DNA of 60,000 nt from Cryptomeria japonica (GCF_030272615.1 NC_081415.1:186375994-186435993); one strand, 5' to 3'. Positions 44,221-57,027 are shown, counted from the stretch's first letter. Numbers and translations are program-made. Notes: a model not told the origin generated them from the sequence alone.

Positions 44221-45819
44221 ATGGCTCATACCCGAACACGGTCAAGACAACGAGAAATGGAAATTGAGGAAGAAGAAGAGGAAAACATTAATGAATTCCA
44301 AGAAGCTCTTGGAGGAAACATGAATGAAGAAAATCCAAGTACTCCTCCTGCGGCAATAGAAAGGGCACAACACAACCCTCTCTTTAATAGACTTTTTCAT
44401 GAAATACTCAAAAGCAATGTTGATGCTCACTTCTTGAGACTTTCTCAAGAGGGAGCTAAACTACCCTCAGATTTTGATATTGAACAACTATGACAAGTGT
44501 CAGAATGCCAAAGTCATAATGAGGATGAAAGAAGATGAGATCTCATCAGATATAACCTTCATCAAGGTAATCCACCATCTCCCCCTCCTCCGAATGACAT
44601 AGAGATATTAAGGCGACAAGTTGAAAATCTCGCCCAACAACTTCATAGTGGTGTGAAAACAAATTAGTTTTCACTTAATGACATTTGTCCCTATCCCTTT
44701 GATAGGAATATTTATATGCCACCTTTTCCATGAGGGTTTGAAACACCCAAGTTCAAAAAGTATAAAGGAAAAGGTGATCCTCATGATCACATTAGAGAGT
44801 TCCATTTAGCATGCCTAGAAGTGGCATATGAGGATACATACCTAATGCGAATTTTTCCCCAGAGTTTGGGTGGAACAACCACATTATGGTTTTCCCAATT
44901 ACCAAGTGGCATTAGGACCTTTGAAGAACTAATCCAGAAGTTTCTATCACATTACTCACACAACATTGAACGGGATATCACAATGGCTGATCTATGTAAC
45001 ACTAAACAAAAACTTGGTGAGCTATTCTCAGTCTTTCTGCAATGATAGCGTCAAATGTCTAGTAGACGTTCACTTCAATTACCAGAATGAGAATTAGTGG
45101 AAATTTTTATTTCCAACTTAAATGAGGAAATGGAATTTCACCTAGATCTCAAAGACACAGATTCCTTCAATGACATGATCACAAAAGGTTTAAAGTGTGA
45201 ATGGGTTCTCATCAAGAAAGGGTTGATCAAAATCAATAATGAGCCAAAGGATGCCTCTTGTCCTCACTTCAATAGTGACAAACCAAACTTCTGGAACAAA
45301 AATAAAAATGTCATCAACGATGGGGTTGTGGATGCAAGAACTATCAAAAGTGCCCAACCTATGGTTAGATTTGCAGGGTAGAATCCTCCACCCAAGACTA
45401 ACACAATTGCTCCTCAAAATCAAGGATGCATCACATCTCCAGATGAACCCAGATCGCGTCAACAAAAACAAAAATGAACATATACTCCCTTAGGGGAACC
45501 CATCAAAACTATTTTACGCTAGTTGATTTTTTAGAATTTGGTCACTCTACCAAGAACGTCAAATTATGAACCTCAAGTCAAACCTGCATGGTGGAGAGAT
45601 ACGAAGCACTGTGATTTCCATCAAGGAAAAGGACATAAGACAAGTAATTGTCACAGATTGAAAGATCTTATTCAGGATCTTATTGATCGAGGTGACATCG
45701 AAATCAAAGGACATGACCCAAAGACAACAAACAATGATCATCTGATGCTCAAAAATCCACTTCAGGGAGAAACACAGACACCACTGATTATACGCAAGCA
45801 GCGTATAATTACACTGTGA
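44221..45819 (+). pseudogene. Element B gag
   Basis: Starts MAHTRTRSRQREMEIEEEEE at 44221; an ATG at 44095 is in frame but outside the conserved part. The same frame runs to about 45381 with several stops, shifts, then returns at 45538. Matches A along the capsid: GAKLPSDFDIEQL, ICPYPFD, KYKGKGDPHDHI, FPQSLGGTTTLWFSQLPSG, LIQKFLSHYSHN, LCNTKQKLGE. The end has a zinc-knuckle-like CDFHQGKGHKTSNC and LKDLIQDLIDRGDIEI. The Cys-His-His-Cys spacing is the form I also see in A. Confidence 0.87.
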
Positions 45820-45939
45820 ACCACTTGTATGATGCTAGTGAACAAGTCACCATCATTACCATCAAGAATCCATCCAGTTTCGATTGCAATGTTGTTACCC
45901 GTCGCAGCAAAGTTACCATAAAAGCAGCTCCACAAGGCA

Positions 45940-46817
45940 CCACATCTATCCCAAAGTAGTATAACCTTGTGGATCAATTAGATAAAATGTCTACACTAAT
46001 ATCTATCTTAGAGCTATTGCGTTTATCTCCATCTCATAAAACAATCTTGGACCAAGCTCTCCAAGAGGCATCAATTCCTGCTAACTTGAATACAGATCAG
46101 TTCCAAGACATGGTTGGAAGTCTAAAAGCATCCCCTTGTCTCACTTTTTTCAAAAGTGACAATTCATCTTTCCAGCAACCCCATAATGCCTCACTACACA
46201 TTGAAGGATTTATCAATCAACATAGGATCAAGCGAGTCTTGATTGATAATGGAGGAGGCCTAAATATTTGTACACTCCAATTAGTCATAGCTTTGGGATA
46301 TGCAATTGAATCAGTGGATCCCTGCAAGAAGATCACAATCAAAGCTTATGATGATGCAAAGTGCTCATCCAAAGAAGCTATTGTATTACCAATCTGAGTA
46401 GGCCCAGTGGTGAAACACATCATATGTCAGGTTTTGGACCTTCCTCTGCCATACAATTTGTTGTTGGGAGGACCTTGGATACACGGCATGCAAGCCATTC
46501 AATCCACTTACCATCAATGTATCAAGCTCCCACATAATGGTGCAGAAATCATGATCCTAGGCAATGTAAACCCCTTTGCATATTTCCATAACATCAATCA
46601 TCAGCCAAAGATTACTGTTCCCAAGAATAGAGAAGCCATCTCTTCCACACCATACATAAGTCCAGCCTCTCTTTCCAGTTCAAGCAATGTTATACCTAAG
46701 CAAGAGAAGCTCAAAATGAAAATTGCAGAGGAAGGTCCTGGAGAATACAATCTAAGCCAACTCTTTTGTGTTGGACAAATGCCCACTTCTCCTAAAACAC
46801 ATGAAAAACCTCAATAG
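45940..46817 (+). pseudogene. Element B aspartic protease
   Basis: In another frame from gag. QYNLVDQL-like sequence precedes it, then LHIEGFINQHRIKRVLIDNG, GGLNICTLQLV, KKITIKAYDDAKCSSKEA, and after one stop VLDLPLPYNLLLGGPWIHGM and QSTYHQCIKLPH. The active-site Asp is present but its neighbour reads DNG, where A has DGG. The segment then becomes hydrophilic up to a stop at 46817. Confidence 0.83.
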
Positions 46818-47110
46818 GTGCTTCAAATATCATTGGTCACACCAACTTGTACATTGACACCTTTCATCCTTGGAAAGAGTCAAGAAGAGGAAACCAATGA
46901 TGAAGACATAGCAGAATGGATCTATAAGGATCCTATCACCACCGACATTCCACTAGTTAAGCTTCCCACAGATCAATATGGCAAAGGTCTTCTCATTATG
47001 CAAAGAATGGGATATGATGGTCAGAGTGCTTTGGGGTATTGTAAGCAAGGCCGACATGATCCACTGCAAACAAAAATGAAACCTAAAGATAACACAGGCT
47101 TAGGCTTTCA
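46818..47110 (+). pseudogene. Element B post-protease segment with G-patch
   Basis: Same frame as protease. An acidic DIAEWIYKDPITTD matches A DILAWLYKDEDK, followed by the G-patch YGKGLLIMQRMGYDGQSALG with KQGRHDPLQTKMKPKDNTGLG behind it. The spacing to the protease and RT is the same in both elements, so this is a fixed part of the family polyprotein. Confidence 0.72.
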
Positions 47111-48317
47111 AAAGGAGATCTTGCCTAAACTTCGATTCAAAGGAAAACCCAGCAAACCACAATATCAACTTGCTACAAAGAAGCCACCTTTCATTATAAG
47201 AGCAGCATCCCAGAGTATAGCAACTATCCCATTGAAACCATCTGCAATGTTAGTCATCCCAGCAATTGACCCAACAACACCATGAGTAGCAGTGATAACA
47301 TCAAAAGTCCCCCTAGCAGTAGCAACTCTATCCGAATTCCCAATAGTATCTACAACACCAACAGTTCTAGCAGAAGTAGCAGATTTAACACTACCAACAC
47401 TCCTTGTACCAGATTCATTGATCCCCATCAATCTTCTTGCAGCACTGATCATTTCATCCACCAAGGTACATCAACCGATCACGCCTGCAGTATTTAACTC
47501 AAAGGATACCCTAGTATGGTACAGTAATCGGCTACTCGAAAGTGACTCAAAAATTGACTCACATGAGTGGGAATTTGATTCCGTATAGCTTAACACTACA
47601 GATGAGGAAGACACATCACTACCCCCACCCCGCAAAGACATCCCTGTTTATGGAGAAGCACAGATAAAGACCACTTGGGTTCCTAAACTGGAAACATCTT
47701 CCACAGACACTACGTCACATCCTGTGCCCGATTCTGACTGGGAGAGTACCATCGATGACCTTGCCCATAATGTCTTAACCCTCACTGAAACATCTCACAA
47801 ACCTAACCTAATTGATGAGGTAATGCCAATTATCCATCCTGAACTCATCGAATGGAACCAACCTAATCCCCCATGTCTTGACCATTTCCAAAATGATGAG
47901 GCGATCATCGACTTCTTGGAATTACGGGATAACATACCAAGTGGGGATCACAAAGCTGGATTCGCCATAGAACTTAATAGTGCAACATACTTTGGGGTGG
48001 ATGCCAAAACTTTCAGCTGCAAAAATATAACAATAAAACATGGATCTTCTAGTGAAAACCACACTGTGGCACTATTTGATCCCAGAAAAGTAAAAAGAAA
48101 GAGCGTATCCAATGGCGAAAACCTCTCTGAGGCACCCGAAGATGAAAGGTTTGACATCCTTCCTTCTAGTACACAATAGGAAAGATCAACAATTCTAATT
48201 GAGGAAACAAAAGAATACAATGTGGGGACTCCTGAAACTCCTCACCACATACATCTGGCATCTCTTTTGACTCCAAAGGAACAGCTCAAGTTTGTCGAAT
48301 TCTTCCAAAAATCCTAG
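47111..48317 (+). pseudogene. Element B linker between G-patch and RT
   Basis: Ser/Thr/Pro/Asn-rich first, then conserved blocks shared with A: WYSNRLLESDSKIDSHEWEF, HPELIEWN, KTFSCKNITIKHG, NLSEAPEDERFDILP and LTPKEQLKFVEFFQKS. Stops at about 47587 and 48178. No enzyme motif. Confidence 0.75.
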
Positions 48318-49330
48318 ATCAACTTTGCATGGTCATATGTAGACATGCCTGGTCTTGAGCCTAACTTAGTCATGCATCACCTCATAGTAGCAGAAGGAGC
48401 TAAACCTATCAAGTAGAAGCTTTGAAAGATGCATCCCCAGATTGCAGTCCAAGTTAAAGCAGAGCTTGAAAAAACTCCTAGATGTTGGCTTCATTAGACC
48501 CATTGATTATGAAAATTGGATTTCCAATATTGTGCCTGTCGGTAAACCAAATGGGGGCATCCGTATATGCACTGACTTCAGAGATCTGAACAATGCATGT
48601 CCTAAGGATGACTTCCCCCTACCCAACATCCACATCATAGTGGACCTAACAATAGGACATGCCATGCTTTCACTCATGGATGGTTTTTCTAGATACAATC
48701 AGATAAAAATAGCACCAAAAGATCAGCATAAGATAACTTTTACATGTCCATGGGGAACATACTACTGGAATGTAATACCTTTTGATCTCAAGAATGCGGG
48801 AGCAACCTATCAAAGGGAAATGACCAGAATCTTCCATGACATGATGCATACTATAATGGAAGAATATGTGGATGACTTACTAGCAAAATCACTCACAAGA
48901 GAAGGTCATCTGGACATATTAGAGAAAATCTTTGATCGACTAGAACAATATCATGTTCGACTCAACCCAAAGAAATGTGTCTTTAGAGTAACCTCAGGGA
49001 AACTTCTCGGATACATTGTCTCAAGCAAAGGTATTGAGGTTGACCTAGCAAAGGTCAAAGCAATCATGGACATGCCACCACCAAAGAACATCAGTTAGCT
49101 AAGGACACTACAAGGATGGCTACAGTGCATCTGAAGATTCATTGCACAACTAGCAGATAAGTGTCACCAATTTACACACCTACTACATAAGAACATCTAC
49201 TTTCAGTGGGATGCCAGATGCCAGCAAGCATTCCAAATGCTTAAAGATTATCTCATGAATACACCATTACTGATCCCACCAGATCCAAGTAGGCCTCTAT
49301 TACTCTATATATCGGCAACTAATACAGCTT
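48318..49330 (+). pseudogene. Element B reverse transcriptase
   Basis: Motifs: LLDVGFIRPIDYENWISNIV, GGIRICTDFRDLNNACPKDD, LSLMDGFSRYNQIKIAP, CPWGTYYWNVIPFDLKNAGA, MEEYVDDLLAKS (catalytic YVDD intact), LNPKKCVFRVTSGKLLGYIV. PFDL replaces the usual PFGL. Open from 48442 to 49098. Just before this, two stops stand where A has Gln and Arg (IKQKLRK), consistent with CAG to TAG and CGA to TGA decay. Further stops lie in the thumb/connection region. Confidence 0.9.
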
Positions 49331-50094
49331 TGGGAGTACTATTGGCACAACACAATTGAGAAGGGAAAGAGTGTGCTATTTACTACATTTCTTGCACATT
49401 GGTTGGCTATGAACTCAATTACACCCCTATTGAGTGAGCTTGCCTAGCAGTCATCATGGCAGCTACTAAACTAAGACACTATCTATTAACACACAAGGTG
49501 CAGCTCATTGCAAAGATCGATCCACTCAAGTACTTACTCAGCAAAGCAGCATTGACTGGACGCTTGGCCAAATGGGTAATGATTCTCAGTGAGTTTGACA
49601 TTGAGTATGTGGACCGTAAGGCTATTAAAGGGCAAGTTATTGCAGATCAGCTGGCTAATGCACCCCTCATAGGCGATCATCCCCTCATTTCCAATTTTCT
49701 AAATGAAGAGATATTCATGATTACAGAGGTACTACCATGGAAGCTATACTTTGATGGTTCATACACTAAGCATGGCTCAGGGGCAGGCATTCTCTTTATC
49801 ACACCTCAAGGTGACAACATCCTGAAGTTGTACAGGCTTACATTTCCATGCACAAACAACTTAGTTGAATATGAGGCTTTGATTATAGGACTCCGACTAG
49901 CCATACAATGGAAGCTACAAGAACTACAAGTCTATGACAACTCCCAACTAGTCATTCGACAAGCAACAGATGAATATCAGACCAAGGATGATAAACTCAT
50001 CCCATACAAGCAAATGGTGGACCATCTAAAGGCTTCATTTACTACTATCACTTTTGAGTAGATACCCAGAGATCAGAATCAAGCCACTGATGCT
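49331..50094 (+). pseudogene. Element B RNase H and second (archaeal-type) RNase H
   Basis: First domain tail: GYELNYTPIE, then KLRHYLLTHKVQLIAKIDPL and WVMILSEFDIEYVDRKAIKG. Second domain from about 49738: LYFDGSYTKHGSGAGILFIT, TNNLVEYEALIIGLRLAIQW, VYDNSQLVIRQATDEYQ. Acidic positions are retained. 49456-50061 is open. Duplicate RNase H again marks the Tat lineage. Confidence 0.9.
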
Positions 50095-51410
50095 ATGGCT
50101 ACCATCGCATCTCTATTAGATCTTCCAAAGAATTCAACACGCTACGAGTTCTTGGTGGAACAACTTTGGATTCCTACTTATGATATCCCCAAATCCAAGA
50201 TGATATGTCACCTTGTTCATTCCGAATCCCCATGGTATGGTGAATTCTACACCTATCTCCATGATCACACACTTCCTCCTAACCAATCGAATAACCAACG
50301 TAAAACCTTCATTCACCAAACCGCTCAATATACCATTATTGCTAAAACCCTATACCGACATAGTCTTGATGGTACTCTCCTTCGATGTTTGGAACAAGAT
50401 GAGATAACAAAGGCCTTGGAAGAGGTACATGAAGGAATTTGTGGGACTCACTCAAGTGGCCTGTCACTAGCCAAGAAGATCATACAAGTTGGATACTATT
50501 GGCCATCCATGGAAAAGGACTCCTATTACTTTGTCAGAAAATGCAAGAAATGCCAAGTTCATGGAGACTTAATACATGCACCAGCACAGGAATTGCAACC
50601 AATCACAACACCATGGCCTTTTTATCAATGGGGACTCGACCTTGTAGGTAAAATCCATCCATCTTCATCCAACGGCCACAAATTTATTATTACTACCACC
50701 AAATACTTCACAAAGTGGATCGAAGTTGTTTCACTTACCCAAGTCACTGGCAAGCAGATCGCCTCATTCATCCTTAATCACATCATCTGCCAGTATGGTG
50801 TACCCATGTCCATCATCACAGATAATGGTCTTTCATTCAAGAATCAAGATGTTTGTGAACTCTGTGAGAAATTTCACATTCAACACCGCTTTTCCACCCC
50901 TATTACCCACAAGGCAATGGTTAGGCTGAAGCATCAAACAAGAGCATATTGAGAATCCTTAAGAAGACAGTCAATGATACTGACCGTGATTGGCACATTC
51001 AACTGAATCCAGCACTATGGGCATATCAAACTAGTATTCGAACTGCTATAGGTGCAACTCCTTACTCACTAGTCTATAGTGTGGAAGCTATCTTACCTAT
51101 TGAGGTTGAGATACCATCTCTACAGGTTTCCTTGTATGATCTTATAGATGATGAAGCATATAGAGTATCACATCTTCAGGAGTTAGAGCTACTTGATGAG
51201 AAATGACAAGCTGCATATAATCACCTCAAAGCTTACTAGCAGCACATGAGCAGAAGTTACAATCACCGAGTTAGACCTCGTACATTTGAGGTAGGTGATC
51301 TTGTTCTCCGAGAGAATCCTTGTAACCAACCCAATTGAGAACATCAAGGAAAGTCCAAATCAAATTGGCTGGGTCCATATGTTATCACTGCAGTGTTTGG
51401 GTCTGAGGCA
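50095..51410 (+). pseudogene. Element B integrase, first part
   Basis: Zinc-binding HEGICGTHSSG and RKCKKCQ, core aspartates in WGLDLVG and ITDNGLSF. A one-base loss in the C-run before the third acidic residue shifts the frame, so the open stretch ends in a false tail at 50952. The correct frame resumes with [15 protein letters not shown]. The rest reads [32 protein letters not shown] and ends at GSEAY, where element C is inserted. The last part is at 58046-58126. Confidence 0.9.
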
Positions 51411-51460
51411 TATGGACACTCCAATGAGACATTGTGTGTGATTGAAGGTTTTGTCATTGA

Positions 51461-51640
51461 TGGCAACCTTGCAGTCCTATGGCACCGACAAAGCATTACT
51501 CAAGAAACCTTGCAATCCTATGGCACCGGCAAAGCATTACTCAGGCAACCTTGCAATCCTATGGCACCAACAAATCATTACTCAGACAACCTTGCAATCC
51601 TATGACACCGGCAAGACATTATACCGGCAAAGCATTATCA
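51461..51640 (+). repeat. 41-42-bp tandem repeat in 5' LTR of C
   Basis: Four units based on CAACCTTGCAATCCTATGGC, ACCGGCAAAGCATTACTCAG. The 3' LTR has two at about 57265-57345. It lies in U3, upstream of the TATA box. Confidence 0.88.
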
Positions 51641-51772
51641 ACAAAATCAATCTACACTGGCACCGACACAGAAGGAAATATGTATACTGGCATAGAGGCC
51701 GACAGGATTTTTGTTATGTAATATTTTGTTTATCATTGTAAGACGACTTGGAAAATTGTAAAATGACTCTTG

Positions 51773-51780
51773 TATATAAA
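51773..51780 (+). promoter_or_regulatory. TATA box of element C 5' LTR
   Basis: TATATAAA in TCTTGTATATAAAAGAGATC. The same sequence is at 57512-57519 in the 3' LTR. Confidence 0.75.
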
Positions 51781-52307
51781 AGAGATCATTGTAGGCATTT
51801 GTAGGATATGGATAGGAAGCATAAATAAATTATAAGGTAGACCTAATGTGCGAATTGTAGGACAAGGGTATATGTAAAGAACAAAGCAAGAACCGGTACT
51901 GAATCTGGCATTGAAGATGCTATTGTAAAGCAATACAGAATATTGGATTTGTGTAAATCCTCATTGTAAGTTAGTGTGACTTCCTATTGAACAGTGAGCT
52001 CTAGGCAGTTGGCCTTCCTGCATGTGTAGGCCCCTATTGTAAGTAATATTCTCTTATTGGCCAGTAAGTGAATATTGTGGGTCACAAATCCCACCAAGGT
52101 TTTTTCCCACACCGGTTTTCCTCATTAAACATCTTGTGTTATGGTGTTCTTTTCATGTGGATGCTTTTCATTCTATTATTTATATTAATTCTTGCATATC
52201 AGTATATTGTTACTTTATATTCTGCATATTCAGTTTTAAGAAAATTTTATTACCGATCAGATACTGATTCACCCCCCCCTCTCAGTATCTATGGGAACCC
52301 TAACAAT

Positions 52308-52325
52308 TGGTATCAGAGTCTGGTC
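52308..52325 (+). promoter_or_regulatory. Primer-binding site of element C (initiator tRNA-Met)
   Basis: TGGTATCAGAGTCTGGTC, two bases after the LTR end CTAACA. The first eleven bases match the classical Ty1/copia PBS. Confidence 0.92.
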
Positions 52326-52377
52326 CTCTATTTTCAAAAGCCTAACATCTTGAGGAAGATCTTGACATCAGTAAAGA

Positions 52378-53534
52378 TGGAAAATCTGATGAAGCAACTT
52401 GAAGGAGCTCTTACTGACTATGATGCAGAGAAGCTGAAAAATATCAAATTAGAAGATGATTTAAAAGCAGCTCAGGACATTATTCAAGCACTTCAAGAAA
52501 ATCTTACTGTTACAAGAAACAAGAGAAGAGAACTTTGTGAAAAATTTCAAAATGAGAATGATGAAAAGGAATCACTAAATGATATGATAAGCAAATTGAA
52601 ACAAGAGATCATGACAACAAAAAATGAAATGCAGGATATGACTATGAGATTTTGCAAAGAAATTGAGGACAAAAAGAAGAATGAAGAAGAATTGACCAGA
52701 AGACTAAGTGATGTAGCAAATGAGAACACAAGACTTAGCTATGAGAATGACATGTTGAAGATAGATTTGATGCACACTTAGAATGACTCAAATGAACTAA
52801 TGAGACAAAAAGAGATCTTGGAAGGGGAATTGGAAACTGCAAATCAACACAAAGAAAAATTCAAGAAAAGCTTAGAAGAACTTGGTACCTTATTGAAGAA
52901 TCAAAAAACCAAAGTTGACACTTCTGGAATTGGATTTGAAGTTGGAGAAAGCTCCGGTACTGCAAATACCCAAGATCACAACAAACCGGTAAGACCTTCT
53001 AATACTTACAAATTCAATGGAAAATGCTTTAACTGTAATAAATATGGTCATAGGGAAAATGAATGTAGATCTAGGAATTATCAGAACATCAATCCTCCCA
53101 CTGGTCAATGCACCAAATGCGACAAAATTGGTCATAACTTTGAAAATTGCAGAATGAATGTAAGATGTTATGTTTGTGGAAGATTTGGTCATTTATCAAA
53201 TAAATGTAGAACACAAATAGGCATAGGTTATGGGAAAGCTATTCAGAAAAATAATGTAACTTGTTATGCATGTAACAAGATTGGTCATATTGCTAAATTC
53301 TGCAGAAGTAAAGGTACACTAGTAGATAACAAAAGTACTAGCTTGAAAGGTAAATAAAAGGTTGAAGAGGTTAAGCAATAATTTTAAAAGCAATGGATTA
53401 GAAAAGGTGATCTAAATATTGGGGTTACTCCTCCACCTGTAGAACCAACAAATGCTTCACTGGCAGGACAATATGATGCTCCACCAGCAGGACAGAGCAA
53501 TGCTCCACCGACAGGATGTTCTTCATCAAATTGA
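52378..53534 (+). pseudogene. Element C ORF1, coiled-coil and four zinc knuckles (gag-like)
   Basis: Starts MENLMKQLEGALTDYDAEKL at 52378, about 55 bp after the PBS, and ends CSSSN at 53534. Residues about 1-180 are a charged coiled coil. Four CCHC knuckles follow: CFNCNKYGHRENEC, CTKCDKIGHNFENC, CYVCGRFGHLSNKC and CYACNKIGHIAKFC. The tail has three APPAGQSN-like repeats. There is a stop at 52779 and several after 53357. ORF1 of D has a stop close to the first one but at a different aligned codon. Knuckles bind RNA; I infer a gag-like packaging role. Confidence 0.87.
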
Positions 53535-53840
53535 AGAAAATTATCTTGAGGGTTTGGCAATCAAATAACACATGTGCTATTATTCCCTTGGTTAGAGAAA
53601 AGAAGTTGAAAATCCTTCATTATCGGCAAATAAAGTTGGGTTAATACATTGCCGGCAAACAATTAATGTGGTAGGTAGCATAACAGACTTTATAAATTAA
53701 GGTTTTTGGCTCCATTTAATTTCACTGTGAATTCAAACTTTCAAAGAGCACGAAGATTTTTGAGCTAAGGCATTCTGAGCAAAGAGGCAAAGCACTTCAG
53801 CAATCAATCCATCCAAAGGCAAAAAAAGGTATTTATCATC
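53535..53840 (+). other. Spacer between ORF1 and ORF2 of element C
   Basis: About 300 bp, non-coding, as in element D (25716-26021). Includes GCCGGCAAACAATTAATG and no splice or ribosome-entry signal that I can defend. Confidence 0.55.
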
Positions 53841-56800
53841 ATGGCATCCTCCTCTGCACTTTAATTCATAGCAAACCCTATAGTAGTTGAGGTTATAAAA
53901 CGACCTAGGCCTGTGTTTTAGCTAGTTCTCGAGGTAGGTAAGAAAGATGACAACACAGGTGCTTTTTCTCAAATTCCAAAGGGTGTTGTTTATGCAAAAG
54001 ACCCTAGAATGTATATTCATTGCAACATAGAGGAATTAGGTGATGAAGAAATCAAAAACATGTATAAATCTATTATATGTGACGATGCCGGAAATGTGAA
54101 ACCTAAACATAAAATTGTTGAAACCCTAGGATTCACTGAAATCCTCTACATTCCTGAATTTCCCAAGGAAGTGGTTAGGATAGTTCTAAGCAGGGTACAT
54201 GGCTCATTCTTTTGGCTTGACTCAGTGCATAAAATTACAAAGGTAGCCGTGAAAGAAGTAATAGGGTTACCTTCCACCAGTACCAGACCCGACAAAACCA
54301 AGAAGGTCTCCAATGACCTAGTAATGAAATTAACTAGTGCAACATCCGACAAAAGATCATTGAGGGTTAATGATGTGATCGATACAAATGTGAGATTCAT
54401 TAGCATGATTCTAGGTTACAAAGCAACTCATGCTAATAGGCTTAACTCTATTTCCATTTTATGCATAAAAAATGCTTATGACATGGTGAAGGACAATGTA
54501 AAATTTGATATCTGTGAATGGTTAAAAGATGAGTTAATTGACAATTTGGCAAAAATCAAGAAGGATAAGAAATGAACCTTTAGATTTGGAAATTTACTTG
54601 TATGCTTAATGCTACATATAACAAAACAGGCTCCCAGTATAGGCTACAAGGATTTTGGATTCGACATATCGGTAGGAAAACAATTGTTTGACTTATTCAA
54701 CAACATGGGTGAAAATAGAGAAAAGAATATGAATGAGTATTTTCAAGCACTAAAACTTAGAATGAATAAAAGAATCAGACTATCACAAGGAATTGTTGAC
54801 AAATACAAGGATGATATATGTTTTGTAATAAAAAAGGATGAGATCTGGATGGAAGCAATCATCCCAAGAACAATCTGGGTTACAGAGATGGGATATGAAA
54901 CAAATGACCACATAGTGGAAACTTATGCCAAAGCACTTCTGGAAGCCCCCAATGAACCAAAGGAAGAAGTATTTGGTAGTGCTAAGACCATTGAAAGTCA
55001 AATTCAATCTAAAAAGAGAGTAAAGAAAGTTGAGGCATTTGTGAGGAAAGGAACCAGGCAAGCAAAAGCCATAAAAGAATATGTATTAAAGAAAACTGAC
55101 ATAACAGAAGAAGAGTTGGCAACCCAACAGCCTGAAACTCATCTATCACCAGTAGATACCTCCTCAGAAGGAGATATGCCAACAACTTTCAAAAGAGTTG
55201 TTAGGAAAAGAGACCCCTCACCAGTAACCACTCCTTCACCTAGAAGGACAAGATAGAAGCAACAAGCTGTGAGGTCTCTAGTCAAGAAAGCCACACCTAA
55301 GAAAAAGCTGACCCCCCAAAAGAAGAAGAAGACAAACACTGACTTGGCCTCTTTTGATATATTACTGAATGAGATCACAAAGGAAGGTAAATTGAAAAAC
55401 ATAGGGAAAATCTATGACACCCTATCAGATGATGAGAAAGGACAAGTTGAGGAGAGTGTTATATTACACATGGACATGTATAAAAAGTTTTTGATGCAAG
55501 TCCTAAATGAAATTCCTGATGAATTATATTAAAGACTTGAGGCCAGAAGGCAAGGAATAGTTGAGTTGGATAAGAAGATTAAAATAAAAAAATTACTTGC
55601 AGTATACTCGGTCAACTCACCTAAGGAAATTGATGATTTGATAGCTCAGGCCAACCGGACAGTTTTTTCCACTGCACACCAGCAAATATCACTAGTGGCA
55701 GGTAGAGTTACTAAAGTTTCAAAGGAAACAGAAGATGGTTGGGATACATTCTTGGTTGAGAAAGAAAAACAAGAAGAATATAGGAATCCCAAGCCCATTC
55801 TGGTATATCAAAAGGACAAAGGGAAAGGTAAAGTTGGTGAACCAACAAGTATCAAAATTAGAGACAACTTACCCCCACCTCCTTTAAATACTCCACCTGT
55901 AAAAACAACAACAACAACTGTAGAAGATCAACCGACAGCTAAAAGCATGGACACAGAGGATAATAATCCTAATCCTGAAGTCCTATATACTATGAATGTT
56001 GATACTCAAAAAATCAACATAGTGGTAGATAAGGATACCTTAGATAAATCTGATAACAAAGAGCAACCGGCAACAGATTCAGAGAAAAAGATGAATCTGG
56101 AACACAAACAGAGCAACCAATAGAGTTAAAGGCTCCAAAACAGATGCCACTGGCAAGAAATGATGCAAGAAAACTGTTCTTAAAGAGATGGAGACACAAA
56201 CAAACCTACTAGAGGTCAATACCAGCATGGTCACTTCCATCGGTACTTAGTTTATTGGGTCACCATCAAATGTAACAAAGGTATTTCTCGAATCTATCAA
56301 GAAAATAACTAATTATAGCTCACAAGCCTATAAAGTGATAGATGATTCAATTCTAGTTTTGAAATCAATAGCTCTCAATTGTAATATAGACAATAAAGAT
56401 TCTTTAGGCCAGTTGGATACACTTTGTTAATATATTTCTAGAAATTTTGAGCAAACAAAGGTAGAAACTCTAAAGGAAAGTGTGGAAAAAGAGAAACAAA
56501 AATTCTTTGAGGAAGGAATAAAGAAGTGTAACAAGGAATTTGACACACTTCTACCGGAACTGTGCAATTTATTGGAAGAATACAAAACTCTATACAAAAA
56601 CACCTGTAAAATAAACTTTTTGACCATGGATGTAGACAAAAAGATGAGCGAGGTACAGGAAGAGATCAATAAACTTCCTGATAATTTTGTTAACTCACCT
56701 GATACATTATCAGTTTTTGAGGAAAAGATAACAAATTTTGAGAAAGAATTGCTCAAATTAGAAAGAGAGAAAGAGAAAATAATAAACAAGGCAAAATTCT

Positions 56801-57027
56801 TGAGATCTAAACTAAGTCCAAGATTGGACTATTTAGCATCTCTGCGGAAGGAAATCTCAGAGGCACTAACACAGGGTAGCAAAACACCAGCAGAGCACTT
56901 GCAACATCCCACCGATACATTATACAGAACTGAGATAGCAATAAAGGAGAGCAAGAAGTTTATGGATGACATAAACTTAATTTTGGGAGATATTCTTCAG
57001 CTAATAACTACCCAACTACAAGGTTGA
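53841..57027 (+). pseudogene. Element C ORF2, large protein of unknown function
   Basis: Starts MASSSAL at 53841 and ends ITTQLQG at 57027, about 1060 codons. One frame holds to about 56123, with stops at 53862, 54573, 55254, 55530 and others; the C-terminal part (56482-57027) is in another frame. Blocks shared with D ORF2: DPRMYIHCNIEELG, LSRVHGSFFWLDSV, EVIGLPSTSTRP, RSLRVNDVIDTNV, ICEWLKDELIDNL, RTIWVTEMGYE, then a basic KKATPKKKLTPQKKKK, ANRTVFSTAHQQISLVAGRV, and a coiled-coil end (EKITNFEKELLKLEREKEKI, SPRLDYLASLRKEISEAL). No enzyme motif, signal peptide or membrane anchor, so not an obvious env. The family is unknown to me. Confidence 0.77.

Larger units (their letters stand above)
51409..52305 (+). 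repeat. 5' LTR of element C
   Basis: Runs from CATATGGACACTCCAATGAG to GGAACCCTAACA. It has a TATA box at 51773-51780. Near its end come GGGTCACAAATCCCACC, a T-run and CACCCCCCCCTCTCAGTATC, as in other family LTRs. It contains four copies of a 41-42-bp repeat where the 3' LTR has two. Confidence 0.92.

Noticed and set aside
52770-52805. Conserved stop in ORF1 of C and D as a programmed readthrough site
   Set aside because: The TAG codons fall at different aligned residues in the two copies, so they are independent mutations.
53841-57027. ORF2 as an envelope gene
   Set aside because: No signal peptide, no membrane anchor and no cysteine pattern; the C-terminus is a charged coiled coil.
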